A DNA stretch of 64,000 nt from Pinus tabuliformis. Taxonomy: Eukaryota > Streptophyta > Pinopsida > Pinales > Pinaceae. Of the stretch, positions 21,939 through 31,441 are shown in pieces (position 1 is the stretch's first letter; every line of letters starts with the position of its first letter). A model generated the notes under the pieces. The model saw only the letters and a list, made by a program, of their open reading frames with translations, made no database searches and was not told the DNA's origin. The position numbers and the translations under genes were made by a program. Location: contig CM062807.1 in NCBI GenBank assembly GCA_031772625.1, positions 1,144,499,007 through 1,144,563,006 on the forward strand, given 5' to 3'.

Positions 21939-24632
21939 CTATGTGGCCCATTTAGTTCTGAATTTCGTTTTTAATTGATCGTCGGGATGTACCAGCACTT
22001 GGTTGTATCCCAAGAATCCATCCAAGAATGACATTAATTCTGAGCCTACAACTGCCTGCAGTATTTGTTCCATGGGAGGTAAAGGAAAATTATCCTTTTG
22101 GCAGGCCTTGTTAAGGTTTCGAAAGTCAATGCAGATTCTAATATCTCCGTTTTTCTTTCTAACAAGTACCATATTGGAGACCCATTTAGAATGTCTAACG
22201 GGAAAGATTATTTTGGCTTTCAATAACTTATTAAGTTTAGTCTTGATCTGATTTTCTAAATTTGGATGGATCTTTCTCAATTTTTGTTGGACAGGTTTTT
22301 CATTATCGATCATTGGGATAGTATGTTGGATGATGGAGGTGTCGTACATTTTGAGTTCATTGTAATTCCAAGCAAAGAAACTTTTGTATTGTTTCAAGAG
22401 ACGGATATACGCAAATTTCTCTTCAGGGGCTAGGCCAAAGCCTAGGTTGATATTTTGCAGTTTGGCATCAATTCCTAGAATTACTAATTCATAATTCAAA
22501 GTTGAACTTTGGAGTTTTGAATTGGTAGATCTTTTGAATCGATCTTTCAAATCATAAAGGTCTTCTAATTTGACTATTGATTTAGGTATAGCATTGTTAG
22601 TACTATCCTGTTGCAATTGTTGGTCATGTTGGTCTTCGTCAATTATTTGATTGGTGTAGGATCCTTCAGATGTGAGAAAACTCACAATATCAGGATCGTC
22701 ATTGAAAATCCTCCAATTAGTAATGTTATCAGGGATAGATGGTCTAAAAATTAACTCAATTGAAAATCGGTCAGGGCTAAAATCTTCTGAAGGAATGAGC
22801 TTGGAAGCTACGTTGGCTAAGAGGTCTGTGCTAGCATTCTGGAGTCTGAGAATTGATGAAATATTAAATGCTATAAAATGTTCAGTCAGATCTTGAACTA
22901 AAGATTGGTAATGCTTTAAATGACCTGATAAACAGTGTATAGTATTTCGTACTTGTCTGATTACAATTTCAGAAACTCCGAAAACTTGCAGATATTTGAC
23001 GTATAATCCGATTGCTTTGTATAACCCTTGGACTAAAGCTTCGTATTCTGCGGTATTGTTGGTGCACTCGAATTCGAGTCTGCAAGTTAGCATGGTCTTA
23101 TCTCCCTCTGGGCTTACTAACACGCATCCTGCTCCTACTCCTTCGTTAGACTTAGAACCATTAAAAAATAGTTTCCAAAACAAAGATTTATTTACAGGAC
23201 TATCTATAAAATTAATGCATTTAGAACTATCTGTTCGAGAGAAATTTTCTACTTGAGATAAAACAGAATGTTCTAAGTAAGGTGAATAATGAGCATTAAA
23301 ATTTCCTAGGAAAGAATCTACTGAATAGCTGCCAATGATGTTTGAATTATATGCTACTAGTTCATTTTCTCCCTCGAGTTCTGCTACTATGTATTTCTGA
23401 TGTCGCTCGCGTTCAACTTTTATTTGGTTTGGTTTACCATTATAAGGGAGCCACATGTGTGACCAGTCAGTTGCAAAGTATCCATGAAGTTTTTCTGACC
23501 AATCTCTGCTAAGAATTAAGCCATAAAATTCAGGAATATCAACAACTAAAATATCGATCACTTTACATACCTTTGGATTGGATGACAGCCTTATGGTAAC
23601 CTGATTTAACTCGCCAATTACTTCGACTTGCGATCGATCTAGTTGAACTATGCGCACAATGGATTTCTGTGGTTGAACGTTCAATTTTGCAAAAATTGAT
23701 CTTGGTAAAATATTCGATGAAGCTCTAGAATCAACTAAGCAATTATGCACATTTTTATTGAAAATTTCATAGGTAAGGAGAAATGGGGGAGTATGCGATC
23801 TCGATCTTCCTCCAATTAATGCGATATCATTTGGATCAACTTTATTCATCGTATTAGTTGGAGGTCTTCCCATATCATGGGAAGCTTGAGAGATTACAGC
23901 AGCTGGTAAAGGTGCAACTGGTACAACATGTAATTCTTTCAAAAGTACTTTCTGCTGGTGTTTTAACTTGCTCAATTCAAAAAGAGTAATATTGGCCCTA
24001 GTCTTTTTCATATCTTCTACGATATTATACTCCATTTCATCCGAAACGATTAGCATTTTAGATGGAGTAGATGTGTTTGTTTGGACTGGGCTGGTTTGAG
24101 TCGCTTTAGGTGATGTTTTCTTGGCTGCGACTTTATCCTTAGTCATTGAGCTTGCGCTCTTTGGCTTAGGTGTAGGTTGAGGAGGATCAAGTTGATTTCT
24201 GCTACGAGTACTAACCGGGAATGCCTCCTGATCCTCTTCATTTGGGAGGATGAAATCCCACATACCTTGTAACTCTACAACTTCTTCTTCATCGGTATGT
24301 TCTTCAGTAGCGTTTTCCTCTTCTTCTTCTTCTAATTCAGCATTTGAAATAACGTTAGGGGGTTTGGAATCAGTTGAAGGATTTCTTTTAAAAGGCCTGT
24401 ATGGCTTTTTAGAAGAAGTTTCTACCACTTTTTTCTTGATGTCGACCATTTTGTTGGACATGGTCTTCAAAACTTTTTGTAATCCTTCTAAATCGAATGG
24501 ATCTTTCGGTTGTTTTTTCTTGGGATCTTCTTTGAACGAGACCTTCTTAGATTTTCGTTCTTCCATTGCGTTTTTCTTTTCTAGGGCCATAATACATTTC
24601 TCTACTGCTATTGCTTCTTTCATATTTTCCAC
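21939..24632 (-). CDS. pol: protease, extra (archaeal-type) RNase H, reverse transcriptase start
   Basis: An uninterrupted frame of 897 codons. Residues 1-280 are a charged linker with an acidic run. The retropepsin lies at about 285-400 with LVDSRASSNILP, where the usual D-S/T-G is D-S-R, so the enzyme is probably inactive. Residues about 488-611 form a second RNase H (LFFNGSKSNEGVGAGCVL, then CTNNTAEYEALVQGL), the type called archaeal-like RNase H in plant Tat elements; here the first catalytic Asp is Asn. Reverse transcriptase begins near 731 (GFGLAPEE, then WVSNMVLVRKKNGDIRICID, then SFLDGFLGYNQV). The frame stops at a TAG just before MPFGL, and the domain continues in 21,926-21,705. Confidence 0.9.
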   Translation of the reverse strand: MENMKEAIAVEKCIMALEKKNAMEERKSKKVSFKEDPKKKQPKDPFDLEGLQKVLKTMSNKMVDIKKKVVETSSKKPYRPFKRNPSTDSKPPNVISNAELEEEEEENATEEHTDEEEVVELQGMWDFILPNEEDQEAFPVSTRSRNQLDPPQPTPKPKSASSMTKDKVAAKKTSPKATQTSPVQTNTSTPSKMLIVSDEMEYNIVEDMKKTRANITLFELSKLKHQQKVLLKELHVVPVAPLPAAVISQASHDMGRPPTNTMNKVDPNDIALIGGRSRSHTPPFLLTYEIFNKNVHNCLVDSRASSNILPRSIFAKLNVQPQKSIVRIVQLDRSQVEVIGELNQVTIRLSSNPKVCKVIDILVVDIPEFYGLILSRDWSEKLHGYFATDWSHMWLPYNGKPNQIKVERERHQKYIVAELEGENELVAYNSNIIGSYSVDSFLGNFNAHYSPYLEHSVLSQVENFSRTDSSKCINFIDSPVNKSLFWKLFFNGSKSNEGVGAGCVLVSPEGDKTMLTCRLEFECTNNTAEYEALVQGLYKAIGLYVKYLQVFGVSEIVIRQVRNTIHCLSGHLKHYQSLVQDLTEHFIAFNISSILRLQNASTDLLANVASKLIPSEDFSPDRFSIELIFRPSIPDNITNWRIFNDDPDIVSFLTSEGSYTNQIIDEDQHDQQLQQDSTNNAIPKSIVKLEDLYDLKDRFKRSTNSKLQSSTLNYELVILGIDAKLQNINLGFGLAPEEKFAYIRLLKQYKSFFAWNYNELKMYDTSIIQHTIPMIDNEKPVQQKLRKIHPNLENQIKTKLNKLLKAKIIFPVRHSKWVSNMVLVRKKNGDIRICIDFRNLNKACQKDNFPLPPMEQILQAVVGSELMSFLDGFLGYNQVLVHPDDQLKTKFRTKWAT

Positions 24633-24639
24633 TAAGGTT

Positions 24640-25647
24640 GTTTTTTAGCCCTATCAACAAAGATTGCTAAGTTTGATGGTAAAGCAGTAATGTACCATTC
24701 ACTTCACACTTCTTCATAGGTTGAGAATCAGTAGGAATTTTGTTTAAGATTTTATTGAAACGTAAATTGAAATCTTTGATAGGTTCTCTTGACTCGGCCC
24801 TAAGGTTGGACAAGTTGTTGATCAGTGTCGCTGTATACCTGTCATCACCAAACTTGGTCAGAAATTGTTCTTGGAAGATGTCCCAACTAGTAATAGATCC
24901 AGATGGTAATGAGAAATACCATGATCCAGTTGTTCCTTGCAAAGTATAAGGGAAAAGTCGAACAACAACATCCTCATTAACAACTCCATTGAGATTTATG
25001 GATAGCATAAAGTTATTTATATGTTCTTCTGCTAGCATGCCTGCCTCAGGATTAAACTTAGGCAACCATTTTTCAAGATGGGCCGGTATCTGACTCAAGA
25101 GTACAGGCATTAAGACTGCCCCTCGGTTATTCCATGGAGTTTGGGCCATTGTTGAACTACTAACAGAGGAAAGTGCAGAAGATGATCCTTGTGGTTGAGA
25201 AGATGAGGATATTATGACTCCAGATGGTTGAGAAGGAGTTGTGGAAGTTGCAATAGGCTGATGGATGATGATCTGAAGTGGAGGAGTGGATGGTTGACTT
25301 CGCAGTGAAGAGGTTGAGATGGATGATGATGATGAAAGAGTCTTGCTATCAAATCCTTTAGGAGACTTCCTTGCTCTCTTCCTAGTAGGTAGAGGTAATT
25401 CAGTTGGCTGAACACCAAACTTTTCGCTCTTTAACCTGGTAAGAGGATGAGAAAGATTATATTACAAAGTTACGTTGCCTTGAGATTTATCAGATTTCTG
25501 AGGAGATATAGAAAATCGCCGAAGTTTGTGAATCAAAGATTCAACTTTAGGAGGTTCAATAGTAGATTGTTCTGAAATGTCAGGGTTTGTAGCAGCGGCT
25601 ATTGCTCCAGCGACTTCTGACTCTGGATTTAAAGATTCTAAATGCAA
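24640..25647 (-). pseudogene. gag of the Tat-like element
   Basis: A single frame runs from about 25,647 (MHLESLNPE) through a TAA near 25,462 and a Ser/Pro-rich segment into MAQTPWNNRG at 25,149. It then enters the capsid domain with PAHLEKWLPKFN, the W-Y-F-S-L-P block and FLTKFGDDRY, typical of plant gypsy gag. It ends at 24,667 through a frameshift. No zinc knuckle is visible before pol starts at 24,632 in another frame. It would form the particle shell; stop and frameshift inactivate it. Confidence 0.8.
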
Positions 25648-25727
25648 TGGAGAGGTCGGAGGAGATGGTGAGGGCGATTTACTCTCAGATAGTATTTAGA
25701 TTTAGATTTTCTTTCCATTCACAGTTC

Positions 25728-25751
25728 GGGCCCTCCTTCTAGCGCCAAATA
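25728..25751 (-). promoter_or_regulatory. tRNA primer binding site
   Basis: On the minus strand, just inside the 5' LTR, the sequence TGGCGCTAGAAGGAGGG continues into CCCGAAC. It is complementary to a tRNA 3' end, with TGG opposite CCA and the GAAC end opposite a T-loop TTCG. I cannot name the tRNA with certainty. Confidence 0.6.
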
Positions 25752-26668
25752 TGTTTAAGCCCTGAAAATCGGGTCTACAACAAGGGGGATACCCACCCGG
25801 TCTGGACTTTGGTTGGCAGCTCCTTTTCCGTTTGGTATAGCGGGTCCGACTAGGGATATGGGACCAATTTCCCAATTTAAGTGTGTGTGTGAGAAAGATT
25901 GATATTTCTGTTTCTAACAGTTTCTAAATGGAATACTTCTACTCTAATTCCAATCTAATAATAAGGAAATTATATTCTACTAAATAGGAATATGTAAATC
26001 TACACTAAACCGGGGTGTAATCTTTCTTCTATGCGATCTAAAATGATTTCAAATAACAACTGGTAATAAAGATCATTCAGATGTTATGAGAACATAATTC
26101 AATAAAGATGAACCACTTCGCATAAAAAGTTAGACGAAACAGTTGTGAAAAACATATCGCATAATGAGCTATTCATACACTAAGCATAAATAAATAGCTA
26201 TCACCGTACAAAAGTGCCAAATGATAACTCAGGCATTCATACATTAATATATAAATAACTGAATTGAAAATCACTCTAACACAAGGCAGAAATAGTTAAG
26301 AGATAGAAATACCATTTATAACTAGTCCTACTCATGAGCTTCAAGTGATAACGATTTATCTCCTCTTGATCTAATATCCACTAAGAGTACAAAAGTGAAA
26401 CCTCAGTAGCAGATATCAAATGCAAACATCAATAAATCATGCTCCATTCATTCATCAAAACCTCCTGAGAGGGTACAGAAGTGCATGTTCTAGGGATAAT
26501 TTTTTGATAAATTTGAGGACCCTTCTCTAAATGCATGAGAAGGGTTTAAATACTACTAACTAAATCTAAAAATATATTATTACAAAAATATAGGATACAG
26601 TTTAAATGACCGTCCTCTTTTCAGGAAAATAAAACAAAATTAAAGCTAAAATTGAATCTAAAATTAAA

Positions 26669-27649
26669 CTACTTCTGTATTTGGTCCTTGAAATCGCACG
26701 CATGCAGCATTTGTTTGAGAAGAGTCGGCTGGCCGACTTCCGCTTTTAGATGAGCTGAGAAAACAGAATCAACAAGAGCTGGCACCATCTTTTCGGCCAA
26801 ATTGATGATACACTTAACAGTCATCCACTGGCTATGTGGCTTTACCAAGTATGCCTAGTAATAATCCCAGTTCAACTTGGTTAACCCTTGGATTGCTTGT
26901 GCCTTCTCCTGAGCCTTCTGTTTCCAATCTGTCTCTATCGTTACTTTCTTGCAATTTTCGGAGCTTGCAGGTGACTGGGCAATTAGCAGCTTTCCTTTTC
27001 GAGCAATTTTTCTCAGCGATGGCGCTAATCGCGCATCGGAAACTGCCTCCGTTTTTTGATCCGGGTTTCCTTGATGCGTTTTTCGCCTTTTGCACTTTTT
27101 CCTTTTAGCAGATATAAGGTTCAAAATTTGTAAAAATAATACTTCCGAAAGCTCTTGACCCTGAATTTTAAACTGTCTGTTTCTGATATCAACGTTGTCC
27201 AGTATCCACTTGACCATGTCTATGTATGGGAGAATTTTGGGTCTTGCTGCTATCCGATGTAAGAATGAGCAAGCTAGCTCTATAAGGGATGCTTCTGAAG
27301 AACTATTTGAGCCCGCAGTAGCAGTAACTTCCATTACTCTCGGATTCTCCTCTTCAAGCAGATTATATATGCCTTCCCACATAGTTATTCCCGCGTCTCT
27401 GTTATAGGCCGTGTATGTATACAAGGGCGCCATTTCCTTTTCTTCAGAGCTCGGAGCTTTGCTTTTCTTTCCCATTTCAACCTGCGTATTGCTTTGTATT
27501 GGCCTCTGTCCTCCGTTCCTACAATTCACAAGTGAAGTGAAAATGAATGACAAGGAAGGGTGATGGGAAAGTTTTAAATGCCACAGACACATCAAGTATA
27601 CCACCTTACATGAAATGATTCTTTCAATAAGCACGAACCCATATTCCAT
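26669..27649 (-). pseudogene. LTR-encoded reading frame, 5' LTR copy
   Basis: An open frame of 264 codons (27,649-26,855) ends at a TAG after LNWDYY, and protein-like sequence continues in the same frame (AYLVKPHSQW, then HACDFKDQIQK) to a stop at 26,669. The ancestral frame was thus about 326 codons, or about 268 from the internal start MGKKSKAPS near 27,475. It lies entirely inside the LTR, on the element strand, about 180 bases downstream of a TATA box. Features are a helical block SFLHRIAARPKILPY, a strongly basic stretch KRKKCKRRKTHQ that could act as a nuclear signal, and a helical C-terminus. I know no function. It may be a captured gene or an element-specific accessory protein. Confidence 0.6.
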
Positions 27650-27824
27650 TAATAACTAGAAACTACCTCATTTATTAGCATTAAAGCGCATAACTATGTG
27701 TCAGCTTTTGGAAAACACTTTTCTTGAGTAACGCGCCTGAAATATCTGCGATGGAGCGATTTTGCGATTTGCTTCGCAACATCGCGAAACGATAACGTCA
27801 CAGAATTGCAAAATTGTGGAAATG

Positions 27825-27831
27825 TTATATA
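27825..27831 (-). promoter_or_regulatory. LTR TATA box (5' LTR)
   Basis: Minus strand TATATAA, about 400 bases into the LTR and 180 bases upstream of the LTR reading frame. It probably drives both the genomic RNA and that frame. Confidence 0.5.
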
Positions 27832-28236
27832 TGCTAAACTTTGTTAACTTGTTTTTTGCAAAATGCGATTTACGATCAGCGTCATCGCATATCGGAAAAT
27901 TAAAGTGTTTCAATGTAAATTATGTTGAATGTGATGCGATATTTGTTTATCGCACATCGCGATCTCGCAATATTGGAATTTGGCTTATAGGGTGGTATGT
28001 TGTCATCTTTTTGCGATGCGAATTTCCTAAGGAAAGATTTGCATTTTACCATATCATAAAACTTGGATTTTTAAGGTTTTCAAGGGGGGGGGTTCCTAAG
28101 CTTATGATGGTAAGTTTTATTTATAAAGGAAATTTAAGCACTATTTTGGTTTTTTTAATTTTTAATTAAGGGTCCCCACTTTTTTAGTATTAAGAATAAC
28201 ACTAAATAAGAAGGGGGGTTGTTGTTGGCCACAACA

Positions 28237-29700
28237 AGACCCTAACAAAAATTTTGAAAGAGCACATTTGATCACTGGTGATTGGCAGGACTGAAAGACA
28301 GTAATAGACTGAACCTAGTTACAAATTTCAACACTCCCTCTTAACTAGGGAGGTATTCATAATCCATACAATGTACTTGGACATTCTGAATCTGAAGAAT
28401 TCTCACAAGAAGAGTCAGATTGGTAATCCATCTATATAGCATCATATCATCTAGCATTGTCACATAGAAAGGCCTTGACTAACAACTCTATCTCTCGACA
28501 AGATCATAGCACAATGCTGACAAGACCAATGATTTATAGAGACCCTCATTGTTGTCTCTCTCAAAACATACCCCACATGGGTTCTCTAAGAGTATGCTCC
28601 ACTAGAACTATTCTTATCTTGGATTCCCAGTCCTTAAAGAATATCAGTCTTCTACGACCACTGTTATCTTGGATGCCCAACCACATCCTCAAAGAGTATC
28701 AGATGTTAAGTTCGTACCCAATCCTCCATTCTATCTTCCCAGGTGAAGACAAGAATGATGTGTTTATCTCTCCTCATGGCCTTCACTAAGACTTATGGTT
28801 GTTAATCATGGTCTGGTGCCTGCCACATGAAGTAGAGACCATATCTGCCACTCCCTCTTAACCAGGGATGACCAACCCATTCCATAAAAAGAATGTACAC
28901 AAGCTCCCTCTTAAACAGGGACTTTTCCAAGCTCCCTCTTGACCAAGGACTTGCTTCCAGTAGCTCTTTAGGTGGAGATCATGGAACAACTAGTTGCTTG
29001 AAGAGCTCCTCCTTTTGATGTCATGAATTTTTTATTTATTCAGGAGTCTTCATCTTTTTGGGACTTCTTTGTAGGGAATCGATCATCCATCACTTACATT
29101 CATGAATCATGTTAGTCATGTCATCCTTTATTTCATTGGAAAGTGATTCATTAGTCCATATCTGGCCTTAACTTCCTTGCTACCTTCTTCGCATCATGTT
29201 TCCTTCAAGATCTTTCATCCTACCACATGAGTGTCAATTGTAGATGACATTTATAGCTCTTCCTTTGGTAGAGCTGCATTAGCCCATCCAAATATTATTC
29301 AAAACAAAAAATATTAAATCAAAAATACCTTTGTGCTGGTGTTTCATCATGACGTCTCCTTGTTTGCATGAGCATCCTGCATATATATTGACAATGTATC
29401 TCCAAAAAGGTGTACAACATCAAGGATCTCTTTCTTTTTCAGACTTTAGTAGGATCTTCATATCTTTCCCATGGAGATATCATAGTCAAATCTTCTAGTC
29501 CTTGGATGTTGATTACCTTCTCCATAGTTGCATTTTTCATGATCTTTTCCTTTCTTTATTCACTTTGTTGATTCTCCTACAGTAATTGATGTTCAACTCA
29601 TCAACATAGCTCCACCTCCCAACATTGACACACTAGCTAACAGGTTGACAACATATTAGTGGCTCCAATGGAAATAGTATCAACCTGGCTACCGAAAGGC
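28237..29700 (-). other. probable 3' part of a copia-type element, non-coding
   Basis: On the minus strand, near 28,345-28,330, the sequence AAGAGGGAG followed by TGTTGAAATTT looks like a polypurine tract and copia 3' LTR start. The LTR would be cut after about 95 bp by the Tat-like element. The imperfect palindrome CTCCCTCTTAACTAGGGAG recurs in variants near 28,335, 28,851, 28,902 and 28,931. I see no coding domain. Confidence 0.3.
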
Positions 29701-30502
29701 CGATTGTCTTGGTCTTTTTGTCTGTGTATCTAATGGCATCTCCAGTTCAATTTTTTGACATTTTCAAACCAAATTTAGCCAAGGGAACATATATGTTATA
29801 ATTGGATAATGTGTTTGTAAAACAATAATAATGACTTTCTTTAGTTTTATCTAATTTTTGGCAGTTTTGATCCTCTCTTAAGACATCTGATTAAAATTAT
29901 GAACTCCTTGATTTTTGATAATCATACTCTGAATGTAAACTTTATATTATTAATGGAAACGTTTTTGACCAGCTTAAAAAAATACAATATATTTATTTAT
30001 ATGTTAATAATCCAAATTAAATAATGAAAACGACCATTATAAGAAAATAAAAAAATGAAATCGAATGTTTAACCAACCTTTCTTTTTCACACACGAAAAA
30101 ATGAACACACAGTGAACCCCACTCAAAGTTTTAGGATCCCCGTGCGCAACCAAATATTTAAAATTAACTGTGGGCATCCTTGCGTTGTTACAAAAGGGTC
30201 GCATCATTTAAAAACAGTCCTCTTTGGTTCACATGCAGAACTGTCAGATCTCTCTTTATATACACCACACAAAATTAGAAGACCAAAATTAACTACCAGG
30301 GTTTAATGTCTAAAGCATATCTGATCTGATGCAGTCTATTAACCAGGGTTCAGTTTCCCGGTTACGAACATGGAAATTTTTTTTTTTTCTCGGAACATAA
30401 AATTTGATTTTAATGTTATTTCGTTTGACAAAGAAAGGATTGAAAAAAATTTTATCTGGTCAAGAACCAACTAAAGTGATGATATATGCAACTAGTACAA
30501 TT
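29701..30502. other. intergenic, nothing recognised
   Basis: AT-rich sequence with a run of T near 30,380. No supported gene. Confidence 0.4.
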
Positions 30503-30772
30503 GTCTGGGTGGTGTAGTTGGTTATCAGGTTAGTCTCACACACTAAAGGTCCCCAGTTCAAACCGGCTGGAGCTAACTAGCCATATATTGGGTATTTAAT
30601 GCCCTCAGAGCAGCACACAACTTAGCTTGATAATACGGAAGAGGGCAAATATTATTTAATGCCGAATTTGCCCGCTCTCGTGTTATCGCGTTAAGTCGCG
30701 TGCTGCTCTGAGAGCATTAAATACCCAATATATGGCTGGTTATCTCTTTCCGTTCAAACCTGGGCTCAGACA
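30503..30772 (+). tRNA. tRNA-Val(CAC) sequence interrupted by a MITE
   Basis: 30,503-30,564 gives the acceptor 5' strand GTCTGGG, a D-arm with the A box (TGGTGTAGTTGG), anticodon loop CTCACAC (anticodon CAC) between TTAGT and ACTAA stems, and the T-arm up to GTTCAAACC. After a 187-bp insertion, a second GTTCAAACC and TGGGCTCAGACA complete the T-arm and acceptor stem (30,752-30,772). Without the insertion and one copy of the duplicated nonamer, the parts add up to 74 nt with all seven acceptor pairs (one G-T). The insertion duplicates the B box. As it stands the RNA could not fold normally. It may be a former gene or the head of a tRNA-derived repeat, since more T-arm-like copies follow. Confidence 0.8.
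30565..30751. mobile_element. Mutator-type foldback MITE (187 bp)
   Basis: Terminal inverted repeats extend over most of the element. The inner part reads AGCCATATATTGGGTATTTA at the left and its near-perfect complement at the right; the outer 14 bases match less well (GGCTGGAGCTAAC against GGAAAGAGATAAC). The flanks are a perfect 9-bp duplication GTTCAAACC (30,556-30,564 and 30,752-30,760), the length typical of Mutator-like transposons. No coding capacity. The middle is GC-richer with TTATCGCGTTAAGTCGCG. Confidence 0.85.
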
Positions 30773-30851
30773 AATAAATTTCCTTTCTTGTTGAGTCTCT
30801 CCATTCAACCCGACTACCCCTCGGGGAAGAGTATTATTTTATTTATTTATT

Positions 30852-31190
30852 GATTCAACTTAATTTCCTGTTGAGGTATCCAGTTCGACCCTTCCCTCAG
30901 GATGTTAATCTTATTTTATTTACAGCAAAGGTCGTTGTTCGAACTTGGGGGTTGAAACAGTATCCTATTTTATTTATTTACAGCAAAGAGTCCCCAGTTC
31001 GAACCTAGGCTCACACAATTGATTCGACTTAATTTCCTGTTGAGGTCTCCAGTTCGACCCTTTCCTTAGGATGTTAACCTTATTTTATTTACAGCAAAGG
31101 TCGCAGTTCGAACCTGGGGGTTGAAACAATCGATTTTATTTTATTTCTAGCAAAGGTCCCTAGTTCGAACTTGGGTCCAGAGAGTCGATT
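30852..31190 (+). repeat. tandem 169-bp repeat with tRNA T-arm-like (B box) motifs
   Basis: Two copies start at 30,852 and 31,021 with GATTC(A/G)ACTTAATTTCCTG. Each contains several B-box-like motifs such as AGTTCGACCC, AGTTCGAACCT and GTTCGAACTTGG, mostly introduced by GCAAAGG, plus TTATTTTATTTA spacers. One of them, CCCCAGTTCGAACCTAGGCTCACACA, in parts resembles the 3' half of the tRNA-Val upstream. The unit may have arisen from repeated tRNA 3'-half sequence. Confidence 0.7.
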
Positions 31191-31401
31191 AAAATTTGCG
31201 TCAAAATTTAGTTCAGACATTAAAATTGAAAGTTGAATGAAAATTTACTACAAACAGACATCAAAAATCAAAAGATGAATCAAAATTTATTACAGCCGTT
31301 AGAGATCAAAAGATGCAACAAATTTTATTGCAAAAATGAAAGATCGAAAAATTCAAAAAATGGCTTGCCATATTCATATCAAGATACATAAAGACAGTAC
31401 A

Positions 31402-31403
<2 letters not shown>

Positions 31404-31438
<35 letters not shown>
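31404..31438. repeat. (AT)n microsatellite
   Basis: About 17 uninterrupted AT units. Confidence 0.95.

Positions 31439-31439
<1 letters not shown>

Positions 31440-31441
<2 letters not shown>

Larger units (their letters stand above)
16054..28236 (-). mobile_element. 12-kb Tat-like Ty3/gypsy retrotransposon with LTR-encoded reading frame
   Basis: Two long LTRs (16,054-18,642 and 25,752-28,236) bound it, both running TGTTGTGGCC to a final CA on the minus strand. Just inside the 5' LTR lies a primer binding site starting TGGCGCTAGAAGGAGGG. The coding order on the minus strand is gag, protease, an extra RNase H, reverse transcriptase, the usual RNase H, zinc-binding and core integrase, and integrase C-terminus ending at 19,712. 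About 1.07 kb of non-coding sequence precedes the 3' LTR. The flanking pentamers are only similar (AGGAC and AAGAC), so the duplication is uncertain. Premature stops and two or more frameshifts make it defective. Confidence 0.92.
25752..28236 (-). repeat. 5' LTR of the Tat-like element
   Basis: About 2,485 bp. In minus-strand order: TGTTGTGGCC start, TATA box at 27,825-27,831, short GCGAT array, reading frame 27,649-26,669, AT-rich remainder, then CA and primer binding site. It is similar to the 3' LTR along its whole length. Confidence 0.9.

Noticed and set aside
28457..28789. 110-codon plus-strand frame
   Set aside because: No recognisable domain, lies in a retroelement remnant read in the opposite direction, and is within chance length.
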